The notes under the pieces were generated by a model. The model was not told the origin of the DNA. It did no database searches and saw nothing but the letters and a program-made list of their open reading frames with translations. Shown here piece after piece: positions 16,524-25,679 of a stretch of 37,697 bases of DNA (positions are counted from its first letter, which is position 1; every line of letters starts with the position of its first letter). Made by a program: the position numbers and the translations under genes. The DNA is from Anaerolineales bacterium UBA877 (GTDB lineage: Bacteria > Chloroflexota > Anaerolineae > Anaerolineales > Villigracilaceae): the NCBI GenBank assembly GCA_002294405.1, contig DBFP01000051.1, forward strand, positions 30,958 through 68,654, read 5' to 3'.

Positions 16524-17804
16524 ATGGATTCCAACACAGCCATCACAAAAAAAATATGGATCGCAATTATTTTCCTGGCATTCTCTGGTCAATTGGCATG
16601 GGGAGTGGAAAACCAGTTCTTCAATACATTTATGTACGATAAAATCACCCCCGACCCGCGACCGATCTCTTGGATGGTTGCAGCCAGTGCAATAGCGGCT
16701 ACTTTGACCACCGTCCTGATGGGCACTCTCTCCGACCGGTCGCGAACTCGATGGGGACGCAGAAAACCGTTCATCCTGTTTGGCTACCTGGCATGGGGTA
16801 TTTTGACTGCCTTGTTTCCATCCGCTGCTTTTTTTCGTCCGGTAACTTTGGCAATCGGGATGGCGATCCTTTTCGACTGTATCATGACCTTTTTCGGATC
16901 GACCGCCAATGACGCTTCCCTGAATGCATATATTACAGATGTAACCACAAACGAAAACCGCGGGCGTGTGATGGGGGTGGTTGAAATCCTGACATGGGTT
17001 GCCATCTTAATTGTTTATGGGGGAGCAGGCATGATCATCCAAGCATTCGGTTACTACTCATTTTTCTACATAATTGGCGGGTTGGTATTTATTTTGGGAT
17101 TGATCGGCAGTTTCTTTATCAATGAAAAACTGGTCACTGAGAAACCGAAAGGGAGTTATTGGGGTCAGATCGTCGATAGTTTCCGTTGGAAAAACCTGGT
17201 ATCCAACCGGAGCTTCTTCCTTGTCTTGATTGGGATTTCGCTATGGGCAATTGCCCAAAATGTTTTCTTTCCCTACCTGATGATTTATCTACAGCATTAT
17301 ATTAAATTGGATACGATTAGTGCAACCATCACCATAGCAATTTCCATCCTTGTAGGGGGAATCGCGCTGGCATACCCACTCGGGTTGTTGATTGACCGTT
17401 GGGGGCGAAAGCCCGTGGCACTGCTTGCAGTTGCTGCGGAGATGGTTGGGCTAATCCTTTTTTCAATATCAAAATCACTCGTCCCACTGGTGGTCACAGG
17501 GATTTTATGGTTGATCCCCCTGACCGCTTGGACAATTGCCACTGGCACATGGAGCAAGGACCTGTTTCCTGAGGACAAGAGGGGACAATACGCTGGTTAT
17601 TACCTGTTCTTTTGGGTGATGCTGCCAATGATCCTGGGTCCGCTTACCGGGGGCTGGTTGGGAACACATTTTGGAATCCCAACCGTGATCAATGGGCAGG
17701 CAGGATTTATCCCGACTCCCATCCTTTTCCAGGTGTCCGGGATAGCGACATTGTTGGCGGCAGTCCCATTATGGTTCGTAAAAGAGAAGAAATCAACCGA
17801 GTAA
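16524..17804 (+). CDS. GPH/SLC45-like MFS sugar transporter
   Basis: This is a 426-residue, 12-segment membrane transporter. The first half holds MGTLSDRSRTRWGRRKPFIL (about residues 70-89), the GPH/SLC45-type loop, and the second half LLIDRWGRKPVALL. The N-terminal helix includes GQLAWGVENQFFNTFMYD, reminiscent of the glycoside-pentoside-hexuronide family, so cation-coupled uptake of an oligosaccharide or glycoside is likely. A good ribosome-binding site (AAAGGAG) precedes the ATG. The GH2 gene follows after 28 nt, so the transporter probably brings in the substrate of that enzyme. Unlike the paralogue at 5875 it has no central hydrophobic insert. Confidence 0.88.
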   Translation: MDSNTAITKKIWIAIIFLAFSGQLAWGVENQFFNTFMYDKITPDPRPISWMVAASAIAATLTTVLMGTLSDRSRTRWGRRKPFILFGYLAWGILTALFPSAAFFRPVTLAIGMAILFDCIMTFFGSTANDASLNAYITDVTTNENRGRVMGVVEILTWVAILIVYGGAGMIIQAFGYYSFFYIIGGLVFILGLIGSFFINEKLVTEKPKGSYWGQIVDSFRWKNLVSNRSFFLVLIGISLWAIAQNVFFPYLMIYLQHYIKLDTISATITIAISILVGGIALAYPLGLLIDRWGRKPVALLAVAAEMVGLILFSISKSLVPLVVTGILWLIPLTAWTIATGTWSKDLFPEDKRGQYAGYYLFFWVMLPMILGPLTGGWLGTHFGIPTVINGQAGFIPTPILFQVSGIATLLAAVPLWFVKEKKSTE

Positions 17805-17832
17805 GATGTACTTTTGGGAGAACCGATAATAT

Positions 17833-19608
17833 ATGTCCTGGAAACCAGTACCCGGTAATATCATGACCCGTTGGGCCAAGGGGGTGACCCCCGATAATGC
17901 ATGGAAGGAATATCCCCGTCCACAGATGGTCAGGAGTGAGTGGGTGAATCTAAACGGGTTGTGGAAATATGGAATCAGTTCACGGGATGAAGAATATTCC
18001 GAGGTTGTCGAAGGTGAAATCCTGGTCCCATTCCCAATCGAGTCTGCACTTTCCGGGGTGAAACGCGCCCTTGACCCTGGAGAGAAATTGTTTTATCGAA
18101 GGGATTTTTCCATCCCAGAAGAATGGATAGGGAAGCGTGTCCTGTTACATTTCGGTGCGGTGGATTGGGAGGCAACCGTCTGGATCAATGGACAAAAATT
18201 GGGAAAACACCAGGGGGGATATATCCCATTTCAATTCGATATCACCGACTTGATCACCAAGAAACAAAATGAGCTGGTGGTGTCTGCGTGGGATCCAACA
18301 GACAAGCATTGGCAGCAGCGCGGGAAGCAAGTGCGCAAGCCTAGGACCATCTGGTACACGGCCGTTTCCGGAATATGGCAGACGGTCTGGTTGGAACCTG
18401 TTCCACAGACATACATTGTCAATTTGAAGGTAGTGCCAGATGTGGATAATGGATCTGTAAGTATTAAGGTAAAACTGGCTGGTGTGCAACCGAATATGGA
18501 AAGCGTTTGTATCCAGGTATTGGATGAGGGGGCTTTGGTCGCTTTTATTGAAACAAAAAAGGGTGAAAATGAGGCCAAAGTTTCCATTCCAGACCCGAAA
18601 CTCTGGAGCCTGGAGTCACCGCATTTATACGACCTGGAGGTAATTGCAGGGGAGGACAAAGTTAGCAGTTATTTCGGGATGCGAAAGTTCAGCATAGAAA
18701 ACGGACGATTTAGCCTAAACAATCGACCATATTTTATGCTTGGGCCTCTCGACCAGGGATACTGGCCGGATGGGCTTTATACTGCTCCTTCAGATGAGGC
18801 ATTGCAATACGACATCAAACTGGTGAAAGAATTGGGCTTTAATATGCTGCGCAAGCACGTCAAGGTTGAACCTGCACGCTATTACTATTATTGTGACAAG
18901 ATGGGACTGATCGTATGGCAGGATATGATCAGCGGCGGGCGGGTGCAATCCGAGCGGGAAGCCATCTGGGCGCTTGTGTTCAACCCAAAACGGAGAAATG
19001 ACCGGGCATATCAACGTTTCGGACGGGAGGCTGCTGAATCCCGTGATAATTTCCGCCATGAACTGGGCGAGATGGTGGAAAGCCTATTCAATTTCCCCAG
19101 CATTGGGGTTTGGGTACCTTTCAATGAAGGGTGGGGTCAATTTGATGCCAAAACCGTGGGCGAATGGGTCAGGACTATTGATCCGACACGCCCTGTTGAC
19201 CATGCGAGTGGCTGGTTTGACCAGGGGGGAGGTGATTTTACCAGCCGGCACATTTATAATTTTAAGCTCAAACCAATTCCACCAGTGGGAGACCGGGCGA
19301 TGGCGTTGACAGAATTTGGAGGGTACAGCATGAAAGTCGACGGGCATCTGTGGAATCCATCCGCAGAATTTGGGTATCAAAAATTCTCCAATCCTGAGAG
19401 TTTAACCAAGGCATATATCTCACTAATCGACAACCAATTGGTGCCATGGATCAATGCCGGACTCTCGGCTGCGATATACACTCAAACAACCGATGTGGAA
19501 ATCGAGGTGAACGGCTTCGTGACGTACGACCGGGAGATCGAGAAGATGGATTTCAGGAAACTGCGGGAATTGCATTATGGAATTCAGAAACGATGCAACA
19601 ATTTGTAG
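17833..19608 (+). CDS. Glycoside hydrolase family 2 (beta-galactosidase/beta-glucuronidase-like)
   Basis: The 591-residue protein has the GH2 layout. An N-terminal sugar-binding jelly roll (about 30-190) contains LHFGAVDWEATVWINGQKLG and GGYIPFQFDIT. An immunoglobulin-like domain (about 195-290) follows, and then a TIM barrel. WVPFNEGWGQFD supplies the acid/base E432 and ALTEFGGYS the nucleophile E494. No signal peptide is present, so it acts on imported substrate. It lacks the C-terminal LacZ domains, and galactosidase, glucuronidase or mannosidase activity cannot be separated by eye. ATG at 17833 has GGGAGA about 10 nt upstream; ATG at 17863 is an alternative. It is the last gene after DUF2804 and the GPH transporter. 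Confidence 0.93.
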   Translation: MSWKPVPGNIMTRWAKGVTPDNAWKEYPRPQMVRSEWVNLNGLWKYGISSRDEEYSEVVEGEILVPFPIESALSGVKRALDPGEKLFYRRDFSIPEEWIGKRVLLHFGAVDWEATVWINGQKLGKHQGGYIPFQFDITDLITKKQNELVVSAWDPTDKHWQQRGKQVRKPRTIWYTAVSGIWQTVWLEPVPQTYIVNLKVVPDVDNGSVSIKVKLAGVQPNMESVCIQVLDEGALVAFIETKKGENEAKVSIPDPKLWSLESPHLYDLEVIAGEDKVSSYFGMRKFSIENGRFSLNNRPYFMLGPLDQGYWPDGLYTAPSDEALQYDIKLVKELGFNMLRKHVKVEPARYYYYCDKMGLIVWQDMISGGRVQSEREAIWALVFNPKRRNDRAYQRFGREAAESRDNFRHELGEMVESLFNFPSIGVWVPFNEGWGQFDAKTVGEWVRTIDPTRPVDHASGWFDQGGGDFTSRHIYNFKLKPIPPVGDRAMALTEFGGYSMKVDGHLWNPSAEFGYQKFSNPESLTKAYISLIDNQLVPWINAGLSAAIYTQTTDVEIEVNGFVTYDREIEKMDFRKLRELHYGIQKRCNNL

Positions 19609-19647
19609 AAAACGGTTGGGAATGAGGGTGGGTATGCTTCCCGCAGG

Positions 19648-19678
19648 ATGACAGTCTCTTTACCTCCCACGGTATAAT
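19648..19678 (+). promoter_or_regulatory. Predicted promoter of the prolyl oligopeptidase gene (leaderless)
   Basis: A perfect TATAAT (19673-19678) ends 6 nt before the ATG at 19685. ATGACA (19648-19653) is a possible -35 with a long 19-bp spacer. No Shine-Dalgarno sequence is present. Confidence 0.6.
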
Positions 19679-19684
19679 TACCGT

Positions 19685-21763
19685 ATGTCAAAGACAAAAA
19701 CCAACTATCCAAAAACTCCCACAATAGAGCAGGTGGACGATTACCACGGCACCCAAGTATCCGATCCCTTTCGCTGGTTGGAGGATGTAGACTCTCCCGA
19801 AACCCTGGAATGGGTGAAAACCCAGAATGAATTAACCTTCGGCTACCTGGAACAAATCCCAGCGCGCAAACAGCTGAGAAAGCGGCTGACAAACCTGTGG
19901 GATTTTCAGCGGGCAATGACCATCCATCATCACGGCAACAGGTATTTCCAATTCCGCAACAGCGGTTTGCAGAACCAGGATTTATTTTATATCCTGGAAA
20001 GTCCGACCAGTTCCGGTCGTGTTTTATTGGATCCAAACACATTCAGCGAAGATGGGACGACCTCCTTGAATAACTGGTCAGTCAGTGACGATGGAAATTG
20101 GCTTGCTTATGCAATCTCTCGGTCTGGTTCAGATTGGGTGGAATGGCGGATCCGCAACGTTGATAGTGGAGAAGACCTTCCGGAAACCCTTGAATGGAGC
20201 AAATTCAGCGGAGCAGCCTGGGCACATGACCACAGCGGTTTTTACTACTGCCGGTACGCTGCGCCGACCGAAGGAGAAGCGTACCAGGAAGCCAACTACA
20301 ACCAGGCGATATATTTCCACCGACTCAACACTCTGCAAAAGGACGACCTTTTAATTTACTTGAGACCAGACAAACCCGAATGGATTTTCGGTCCAGAGGT
20401 AAGTCATGATGGGCGCTATCTCGCCATAACCGTCTCCCAGGGGACAGACACCCGCAACCGTTTTTTTTACAGGGACTTGCAGAGAAATGAAAAAGTCATC
20501 GAACTTATTCCAGATCTGGAGGCGGCCTATTTCTTCATCGGCAACGATGGCCCGGTTTTTTATTTCAGGACCGACCGGGACGCACCGAAGGGGCGCGTGA
20601 TAGCCATCGATGTCAGCAACCAAGTTCCTGCAGAGGAGAAGACCCTCATCCATGAAGAGGTCGACACGCTGGAAGCGGTCACCATCATTAACAATCAATT
20701 TATCGCAATATACCTGCATGATGCCCACGAATTGATAAAATGCTTTACGCTGGAGGGCCTCTCTCTTGGTCAAATTCCCCTCCCCACACTCGGATCCGTG
20801 ACTTACGGTTATGAATCCACCCTGGCAGGTCGACGGGAAGATAAGGAGATGTTCTTTCTTTTCCATTCATTTGCCTTCCCGGTGACTGTATTCCGCTACG
20901 ATTTCGGGATCAGGAAAAGTGATGCAATTTTCAAACCCAGCATCCAATTTGATTTTTCCCCCTATGTGACCCGACAGGTCTTCATCACAAGCAAAGATGG
21001 GACCAAGATCCCGTTGTTCCTTGTTCACCGCGCTGACCTGAAATTGACCGGTCAAAACCCCACCTTGCTTTATGGATACGGCGGATTCAATATATCGCTT
21101 ACTCCGGCATTTGCGGTGAGCCGGTTGGCATGGCTGGAAATGGGAGGAGTGTATGCAGTGGCTGTTTTGAGGGGTGGGGGAGAGTATGGAGAAGAGTGGC
21201 ATAAAGCGGGGATGATCCATACGAAACAAAACGTATTTGATGATTTTATCGCCTGTGCAGAAGGGTTGATAAATGAAAAGATCACTTCCAAGCAAAAGCT
21301 GGCAATTGAAGGCCGCTCCAACGGAGGACTCCTGGTGGGAGCTTGCATGACCCAAAGACCGGACCTGTTTGGAGCCTGTCTGCCGATTGTCGGGGTGATG
21401 GATATGCTGCGTTTCCATAAGTTCACCATCGGATGGGCGTGGGTCAGTGATTACGGCTGCTCCGACAAACCGGAGGAGTTTAAAGCCTTATTCGCATATT
21501 CACCTTATCACAATCTCAAACCCCGGACCAAATACCCGCCAACCCTGGTGATCACCAGTGATCATGACGATCGCGTGGTTCCCGGGCATAGTTTTAAGTT
21601 TGCAGCACGTCTTCAGACCTGCCAGGAAGGTGAGGCACCGGCATTGATCCGCATCCAGACCCGTGCGGGGCATGGTGCAGGGAAACCCACCGCCATCCTC
21701 ATCGAGGAACTGGCAGATATTTATGCATTCCTTGTGAAGAACCTGGGTATGGATCATCCATGA
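19685..21763 (+). CDS. Prolyl oligopeptidase (S9A serine peptidase)
   Basis: The 692-residue enzyme cleaves short peptides after proline. The N-terminal part begins PFRWLEDVDSPETLEWVKTQ, typical of the family, and leads into a seven-bladed propeller (about 70-420) that limits substrate size. The alpha/beta-hydrolase domain has YGYGGFNISLTP, the nucleophile S545 in GRSNGG, the acid within DHDDRV (626-631), and H663 in RAGHGAGKP. No signal peptide is visible, so it is probably cytosolic and works on imported peptides. The ATG at 19685 has no ribosome-binding site but lies 6 nt after TATAAT. HypF begins 19 nt after its stop. Confidence 0.96.
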   Translation: MSKTKTNYPKTPTIEQVDDYHGTQVSDPFRWLEDVDSPETLEWVKTQNELTFGYLEQIPARKQLRKRLTNLWDFQRAMTIHHHGNRYFQFRNSGLQNQDLFYILESPTSSGRVLLDPNTFSEDGTTSLNNWSVSDDGNWLAYAISRSGSDWVEWRIRNVDSGEDLPETLEWSKFSGAAWAHDHSGFYYCRYAAPTEGEAYQEANYNQAIYFHRLNTLQKDDLLIYLRPDKPEWIFGPEVSHDGRYLAITVSQGTDTRNRFFYRDLQRNEKVIELIPDLEAAYFFIGNDGPVFYFRTDRDAPKGRVIAIDVSNQVPAEEKTLIHEEVDTLEAVTIINNQFIAIYLHDAHELIKCFTLEGLSLGQIPLPTLGSVTYGYESTLAGRREDKEMFFLFHSFAFPVTVFRYDFGIRKSDAIFKPSIQFDFSPYVTRQVFITSKDGTKIPLFLVHRADLKLTGQNPTLLYGYGGFNISLTPAFAVSRLAWLEMGGVYAVAVLRGGGEYGEEWHKAGMIHTKQNVFDDFIACAEGLINEKITSKQKLAIEGRSNGGLLVGACMTQRPDLFGACLPIVGVMDMLRFHKFTIGWAWVSDYGCSDKPEEFKALFAYSPYHNLKPRTKYPPTLVITSDHDDRVVPGHSFKFAARLQTCQEGEAPALIRIQTRAGHGAGKPTAILIEELADIYAFLVKNLGMDHP

Positions 21764-21782
21764 TCCGATTATTAAGTTGATT

Positions 21783-24083
21783 ATGCCCGACAAGCGCGGA
21801 GCAACAATCCACGTTACCGGAATTGTGCAGGGAGTTGGGTTCCGGCCATTTATTTACAACCTGGCGATCCACTATGAGCTGGGTGGATGGGTGCGTAACT
21901 CTTCTGCCGGGGTGGTTATTAAAATTGACGGAACCCAAGAAAATATAGATGCCTTCGTCCATGCCGTGAAGGCTGAACTCCCAAACCTGGCGCGCATGGA
22001 CTCATTTGAAATATCGTTTGAACCTCCCAATCAATTTACCAGATTTGAAATAATCGAATCAGAAACAGTGGAGGGTGCTTTCCAACCCATCCCACCGGAT
22101 GTAAGTATTTGCGACGATTGCCTGAACGAGCTTTTTAATCCCAAGGACAGGCGCTACCGTTATCCTTTTATTAACTGCACGAATTGCGGACCCCGGTTTA
22201 CTATCATTACTGACATTCCATACGATCGCCGAAATACGACCATGGCGCTTTTTAAAATGTGCCCGGAATGCGGTGCAGAATACCAAAATCCAGGAGATAG
22301 GCGCTTTCATGCACAACCAGTGGCGTGCCCGGTTTGTGGACCGAAGGTCTGGTTGGAAAGAAAAGGGGAGGGGAAAATATCCCTGGAAGGGGATATAGCA
22401 TTCTTCGAAGCTCAAAAGATGTTGCGAGGAGGAAATATCCTGGCTGTAAAAGGGTTGGGGGGATTTCATCTCGCATGTGATGCGACCAACCCGGCCTCAG
22501 TGGCCGAATTGCGACAACGAAAAATGCGTGTAGATAAACCGTTTGCGTTGATGATGTCGGATATGGCGACAATTGAAAAAAATTGTATTGTCACCCCTTC
22601 CGATCGAGATCTCATAGAATCTCATCAGCGTCCGATCGTGCTGCTTCAAAAACGCCCTGAATCCAAGATTGCAGAAGATGTGGCCCCTAAACAAGAAACA
22701 CTGGGGGTCATGCTCCCCTATACTCCCCTGCATATACTTTTATTTAATGGCAAAAACCAACCCCCTACTGCATTGGTCATGACCAGCGGCAACCTTTCTG
22801 AAGAGCCAATCGCCACAGGCAATGATGAGGCCCGTGAACGACTCTCACCCCTTGCTGACGCGTTCCTGATGCATAACCGGGATATTCATACTCGCTGTGA
22901 TGATTCAGTTGCAAGGATTTTCAAGGAAAAGAAAATTTTCCTACGACGCTCCCGGGGATATGCCCCGGATACAATCCGACTCCCATTTGATGTCCCCCCC
23001 ATCCTCGCGACTGGACCTGAACTAAAAAACACCTTTTGTCTTACCCGTGAAAACTATGCCTTTATCAGCCATCACATCGGCGATATGGAGAATTACGAGA
23101 CATTCCATTCATTCGAAGATGGAATCACTCAGTTTGAAAATTTATTTCGCATCCGTCCCCAGGCAATGGCATACGATCTCCACCCAAACTACTTGGCCAC
23201 CCGGTACGCGCTGGACCGAGCCGACCGGGAAAATCTCCCTGCAGTTGGGGTCCAGCATCACCATGCCCATATTGCTGCGTGCATGGCTGATAACGGGTTG
23301 AATGGAACACGGGCGGTCATTGGTGTTGCGTTTGACGGAACAGGATATGGGCAGGATGGAGCCATATGGGGAGGGGAATTTTTCGTGGCTGATTATGCCA
23401 ATTGCGAACGTAAACTCCATATAAAATATTTTCCCCTGCCTGGCGGTGATGCAGCGATAAAACATCCGGCAAGAACAGCACTAGCCTTGCTATGGTCGTG
23501 CAGATTGGAATGGGATGAAGATCTTGCTCCAGTGCGTGAAATGAGTTATGAAGAACGCAATATTATGCACACGCAATTAGAGCATGGTTTGAATTCTTCT
23601 CAAACATCCAGCATGGGACGACTTTTCGATGCTGCTGCTGCACTGGCAGGGGTGAGACAAAAGGTCAACTATGAAGCCCAGGCAGCGATTGAGTTCGAGG
23701 CAGCCCTGGAAAAAACAGAATCGAGCGCGTACGAGTTCGAAATCCATGAAGATGTGGTGGATGCGCGTCCCGTCATCATGGCTATGCTTGCAGACATGCG
23801 AAGGGGAACCGCTGTTTCAATCATTTCGGCACGGTTCCATAATGGTGTGAGCAATATGGTACGGCGTGTTTGCAAGGTAATAAGATCAGAAACCGGATTG
23901 AAAGAAATCGCCTTAAGCGGGGGGGTCTGGCAGAATATGGCGCTGCTTGACCAGTCAGTGCGAGGTTTGGAGGAAGATGGTTTTGAGGTTTATATACACA
24001 GACAGACACCCACAAATGATGGAGGGATTTCCTTGGGTCAAGCCCTGGTGGGGGCGGTCAAAATAAAAGATAACGAAATGTAA
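21783..24083 (+). CDS. hypF: Carbamoyltransferase HypF ([NiFe] hydrogenase maturation)
   Basis: The 766-residue protein makes the thiocarbamate on HypE that becomes the cyanide ligands of [NiFe] hydrogenase. Its domains appear in order: acylphosphatase (1-90, VQGVGFRPF with R21); two zinc fingers, CDDC-x18-CTNC and CPEC-x18-CPVC (about 108-186); a YrdC-like domain with AVKGLGGFHLACDATN; and a Kae1-like domain with HHHAHIAACMADNGL, VAFDGTGYGQDGAIWGGE and SGGVWQN. Length is normal. ATG at 21783 is chosen; TTG at 21777 is also in frame. No other hyp gene or hydrogenase subunit lies in the window, so the gene is separated from its usual cluster. It follows prolyl oligopeptidase closely and may share its transcript. 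Confidence 0.96.
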   Translation: MPDKRGATIHVTGIVQGVGFRPFIYNLAIHYELGGWVRNSSAGVVIKIDGTQENIDAFVHAVKAELPNLARMDSFEISFEPPNQFTRFEIIESETVEGAFQPIPPDVSICDDCLNELFNPKDRRYRYPFINCTNCGPRFTIITDIPYDRRNTTMALFKMCPECGAEYQNPGDRRFHAQPVACPVCGPKVWLERKGEGKISLEGDIAFFEAQKMLRGGNILAVKGLGGFHLACDATNPASVAELRQRKMRVDKPFALMMSDMATIEKNCIVTPSDRDLIESHQRPIVLLQKRPESKIAEDVAPKQETLGVMLPYTPLHILLFNGKNQPPTALVMTSGNLSEEPIATGNDEARERLSPLADAFLMHNRDIHTRCDDSVARIFKEKKIFLRRSRGYAPDTIRLPFDVPPILATGPELKNTFCLTRENYAFISHHIGDMENYETFHSFEDGITQFENLFRIRPQAMAYDLHPNYLATRYALDRADRENLPAVGVQHHHAHIAACMADNGLNGTRAVIGVAFDGTGYGQDGAIWGGEFFVADYANCERKLHIKYFPLPGGDAAIKHPARTALALLWSCRLEWDEDLAPVREMSYEERNIMHTQLEHGLNSSQTSSMGRLFDAAAALAGVRQKVNYEAQAAIEFEAALEKTESSAYEFEIHEDVVDARPVIMAMLADMRRGTAVSIISARFHNGVSNMVRRVCKVIRSETGLKEIALSGGVWQNMALLDQSVRGLEEDGFEVYIHRQTPTNDGGISLGQALVGAVKIKDNEM

Positions 24084-24106
24084 GGACAAAAACAAGTCGA
24101 TTCGCT

Positions 24107-24112
24107 TATAAT
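24107..24112 (+). promoter_or_regulatory. Possible -10 box of the HD-GYP regulator gene
   Basis: A perfect TATAAT (24107-24112) lies in the 70-nt gap after hypF. A weak AGGACA (24083-24088) 18 bp upstream could be the -35. It would give a leader of about 35 nt. Confidence 0.45.
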
Positions 24113-24153
24113 CTAGTGGTGGATATTGCAAAAGGGAACCATGGACGATCCTT

Positions 24154-25101
24154 ATGAATAAGATACTCCTGGTTGAAGATGACGCGATGCTCCTTGAAGT
24201 CATGCGTAGCATCCTGGAAGCTGAGGGGTTTGAAATTCACCCGGCAGTAAATGGAAAGCAAGCGCTTGAATTATTTGTAAATATTAATCCAGACCTGATT
24301 GTTTCAGACATTATGATGCCCGAGATGAACGGGTTTGAATTGTTGGAAGCGGTGCGCGTCCTGGTAAACGGGGTGACAGTACCATTTTTATTCCTGAGCG
24401 CCCGAACGGAACGCGGTGATGTCAGCCGGGCACGCGTCCTGGGAGTGGATGATTATTTATTTAAACCATTTGATGCGCCCGAATTAATCAGTGCAGTTCG
24501 TACCCGCCTAGATCGTCGTCGGGTGGTTGAATTATTTGATTCCCGGACCGCGCACCTTCAAACCGTGATCATGCTGGCAAACGTGATTGAAGCACGGGAT
24601 CCATATACTGCCGGTCACATTGAACGTGTTCGCCGCCTGGCTCTGAACCTTGCTTTTGCACTTGATTGGTCGAACGAACAAATTGTCATCCTTGAATTCG
24701 GAGCGATCCTTCACGATATTGGTAAAATCATTGTTCCAAGCCAGATTTTGAAGAAAACGGGGCCGCTTGATGAAACCGAGTGGAAATTGATACGCCGGCA
24801 TCCAGAAGAGGGGGCAAAAATGCTTGAGGGTGTGGACCATTTGAAATCTGCAATCCCCTATGTTCTATATCACCACGAGTGGTGGAACGGCAGCGGTTAT
24901 CCGATGGGACTTAGCGGGGACAAGATTCCACGTGAAGGTCGATTATTGGCGATCGTGGATGCCTTCGATGCAATGACTACGAATCGACCTTACCATGTCA
25001 GCATGATGGCCAAGGAAGCCATAGAAGAAATTAGTCAAAACAAGGGCATATATTTCGACCCGGACATGGTGGATGTTTTTATAAGCTCTTATAAGTCATA
25101 A
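24154..25101 (+). CDS. Response regulator with HD-GYP c-di-GMP phosphodiesterase domain
   Basis: The 315-residue protein has two domains. The receiver domain (1-120) has acidic D9/D10, phosphoacceptor D52 in SDIMMPEMNG and K104 in YLFKPF. The HD-GYP domain (about 135-315) carries H187-D188 in HDIGK, HHEWWNGSGYP (240-250) and D269 in VDAFDAM, all the metal ligands expected for an active phosphodiesterase that hydrolyses cyclic di-GMP. No histidine kinase is adjacent, so the sensor is encoded elsewhere. A six-codon reading frame with an AAAGGG site overlaps the start. A rho-independent terminator follows directly. It may be transcribed alone from the TATAAT at 24107 or by read-through from hypF. 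Confidence 0.94.
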   Translation: MNKILLVEDDAMLLEVMRSILEAEGFEIHPAVNGKQALELFVNINPDLIVSDIMMPEMNGFELLEAVRVLVNGVTVPFLFLSARTERGDVSRARVLGVDDYLFKPFDAPELISAVRTRLDRRRVVELFDSRTAHLQTVIMLANVIEARDPYTAGHIERVRRLALNLAFALDWSNEQIVILEFGAILHDIGKIIVPSQILKKTGPLDETEWKLIRRHPEEGAKMLEGVDHLKSAIPYVLYHHEWWNGSGYPMGLSGDKIPREGRLLAIVDAFDAMTTNRPYHVSMMAKEAIEEISQNKGIYFDPDMVDVFISSYKS

Positions 25102-25104
25102 ATA

Positions 25105-25142
25105 CCGCTCGAATATGAACTGGAATTTCGAGCGGTTTTTTT
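25105..25142 (+). terminator. Rho-independent terminator after the HD-GYP gene
   Basis: CCGCTCGAA (25105-25113) pairs perfectly with TTCGAGCGG (25127-25135) over 9 bp with a 13-nt loop, and seven T follow at 25136-25142. It lies 3 nt after the stop codon and ends the plus-strand transcript before convergent smpB. Confidence 0.92.
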
Positions 25143-25173
25143 ATTTAATTTTTCGAAGGGTGGTAACCAAGGA

Positions 25174-25626
25174 TTAACCTGGTTCACGATTCAATTCGCG
25201 TTCTGCATCCCGCCTGGCAATTGAATCGCGCTTATCGTGTAATTTCTTTCCCTTGGCGATGGCGATTTCGATTTTGGCGCGACCGTCTTTCAGGTAGACA
25301 CGAACCGGCACAATCGTCACCCCCTTCTGACGAACAGCATTCCACAGTTCGCGGATTTCTTTCTTATGCAGAAGCAAGCGCCGGGCGCGTTTTGGATCAT
25401 GGTTGAAGCGATTCGCCTGAACATATGGAGCGATGTGTGCCTCCATAAGGAAGGCACCGCGCACATCATCCACGCGAACATATGCCTCTTTCAGACTGAT
25501 TTGACCTGCGCGAACAGATTTTATTTCACTGCCCTTTAAAGCCAGACCAGCCTCAAAACGCTCGAAGAGGAAATATTCAAAGCCAGCCTTGCGATTAGTG
25601 GCGACAGATTTCACATGTTCAGGCAT
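25174..25626 (-). CDS. smpB: SsrA-binding protein SmpB
   Basis: The 150-residue basic protein binds tmRNA and delivers it to stalled ribosomes for trans-translation. It has the family blocks ATNRKAGFEYFLFERFEAG, LKGSEIKSVRAGQISLKEAY, HIAPYVQANRFNHDP, RRLLLHKKEI and the C-terminal tail GKKLHDKRDSIARRDAERE, which mimics an anticodon stem and enters the mRNA channel. Length is normal. It lies 53 nt downstream of the MFS gene on the same strand and may be co-transcribed, or use a weak TACAAT just upstream. No tmRNA gene was seen in the window. Confidence 0.98.
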   Translation of the reverse strand: MPEHVKSVATNRKAGFEYFLFERFEAGLALKGSEIKSVRAGQISLKEAYVRVDDVRGAFLMEAHIAPYVQANRFNHDPKRARRLLLHKKEIRELWNAVRQKGVTIVPVRVYLKDGRAKIEIAIAKGKKLHDKRDSIARRDAERELNREPG

Positions 25627-25679
25627 GGTGGGTCAACTCAAAAAAGATTGTAACATGGCAACCTGCTGGAAAGAACCAG

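Noticed and set aside
20351..21418. Long minus-strand open frames (171 and 183 codons) opposite prolyl oligopeptidase
   Set aside because: They lie wholly antisense to a gene with all catalytic residues, have no ribosome-binding site and show no family features.
21751..21766. Inverted repeat GGATCAT-CC-ATGATCC over the prolyl oligopeptidase stop codon
   Set aside because: A 2-nt loop is too tight for a hairpin and no T-run follows; may be chance, with no evidence for an operator.
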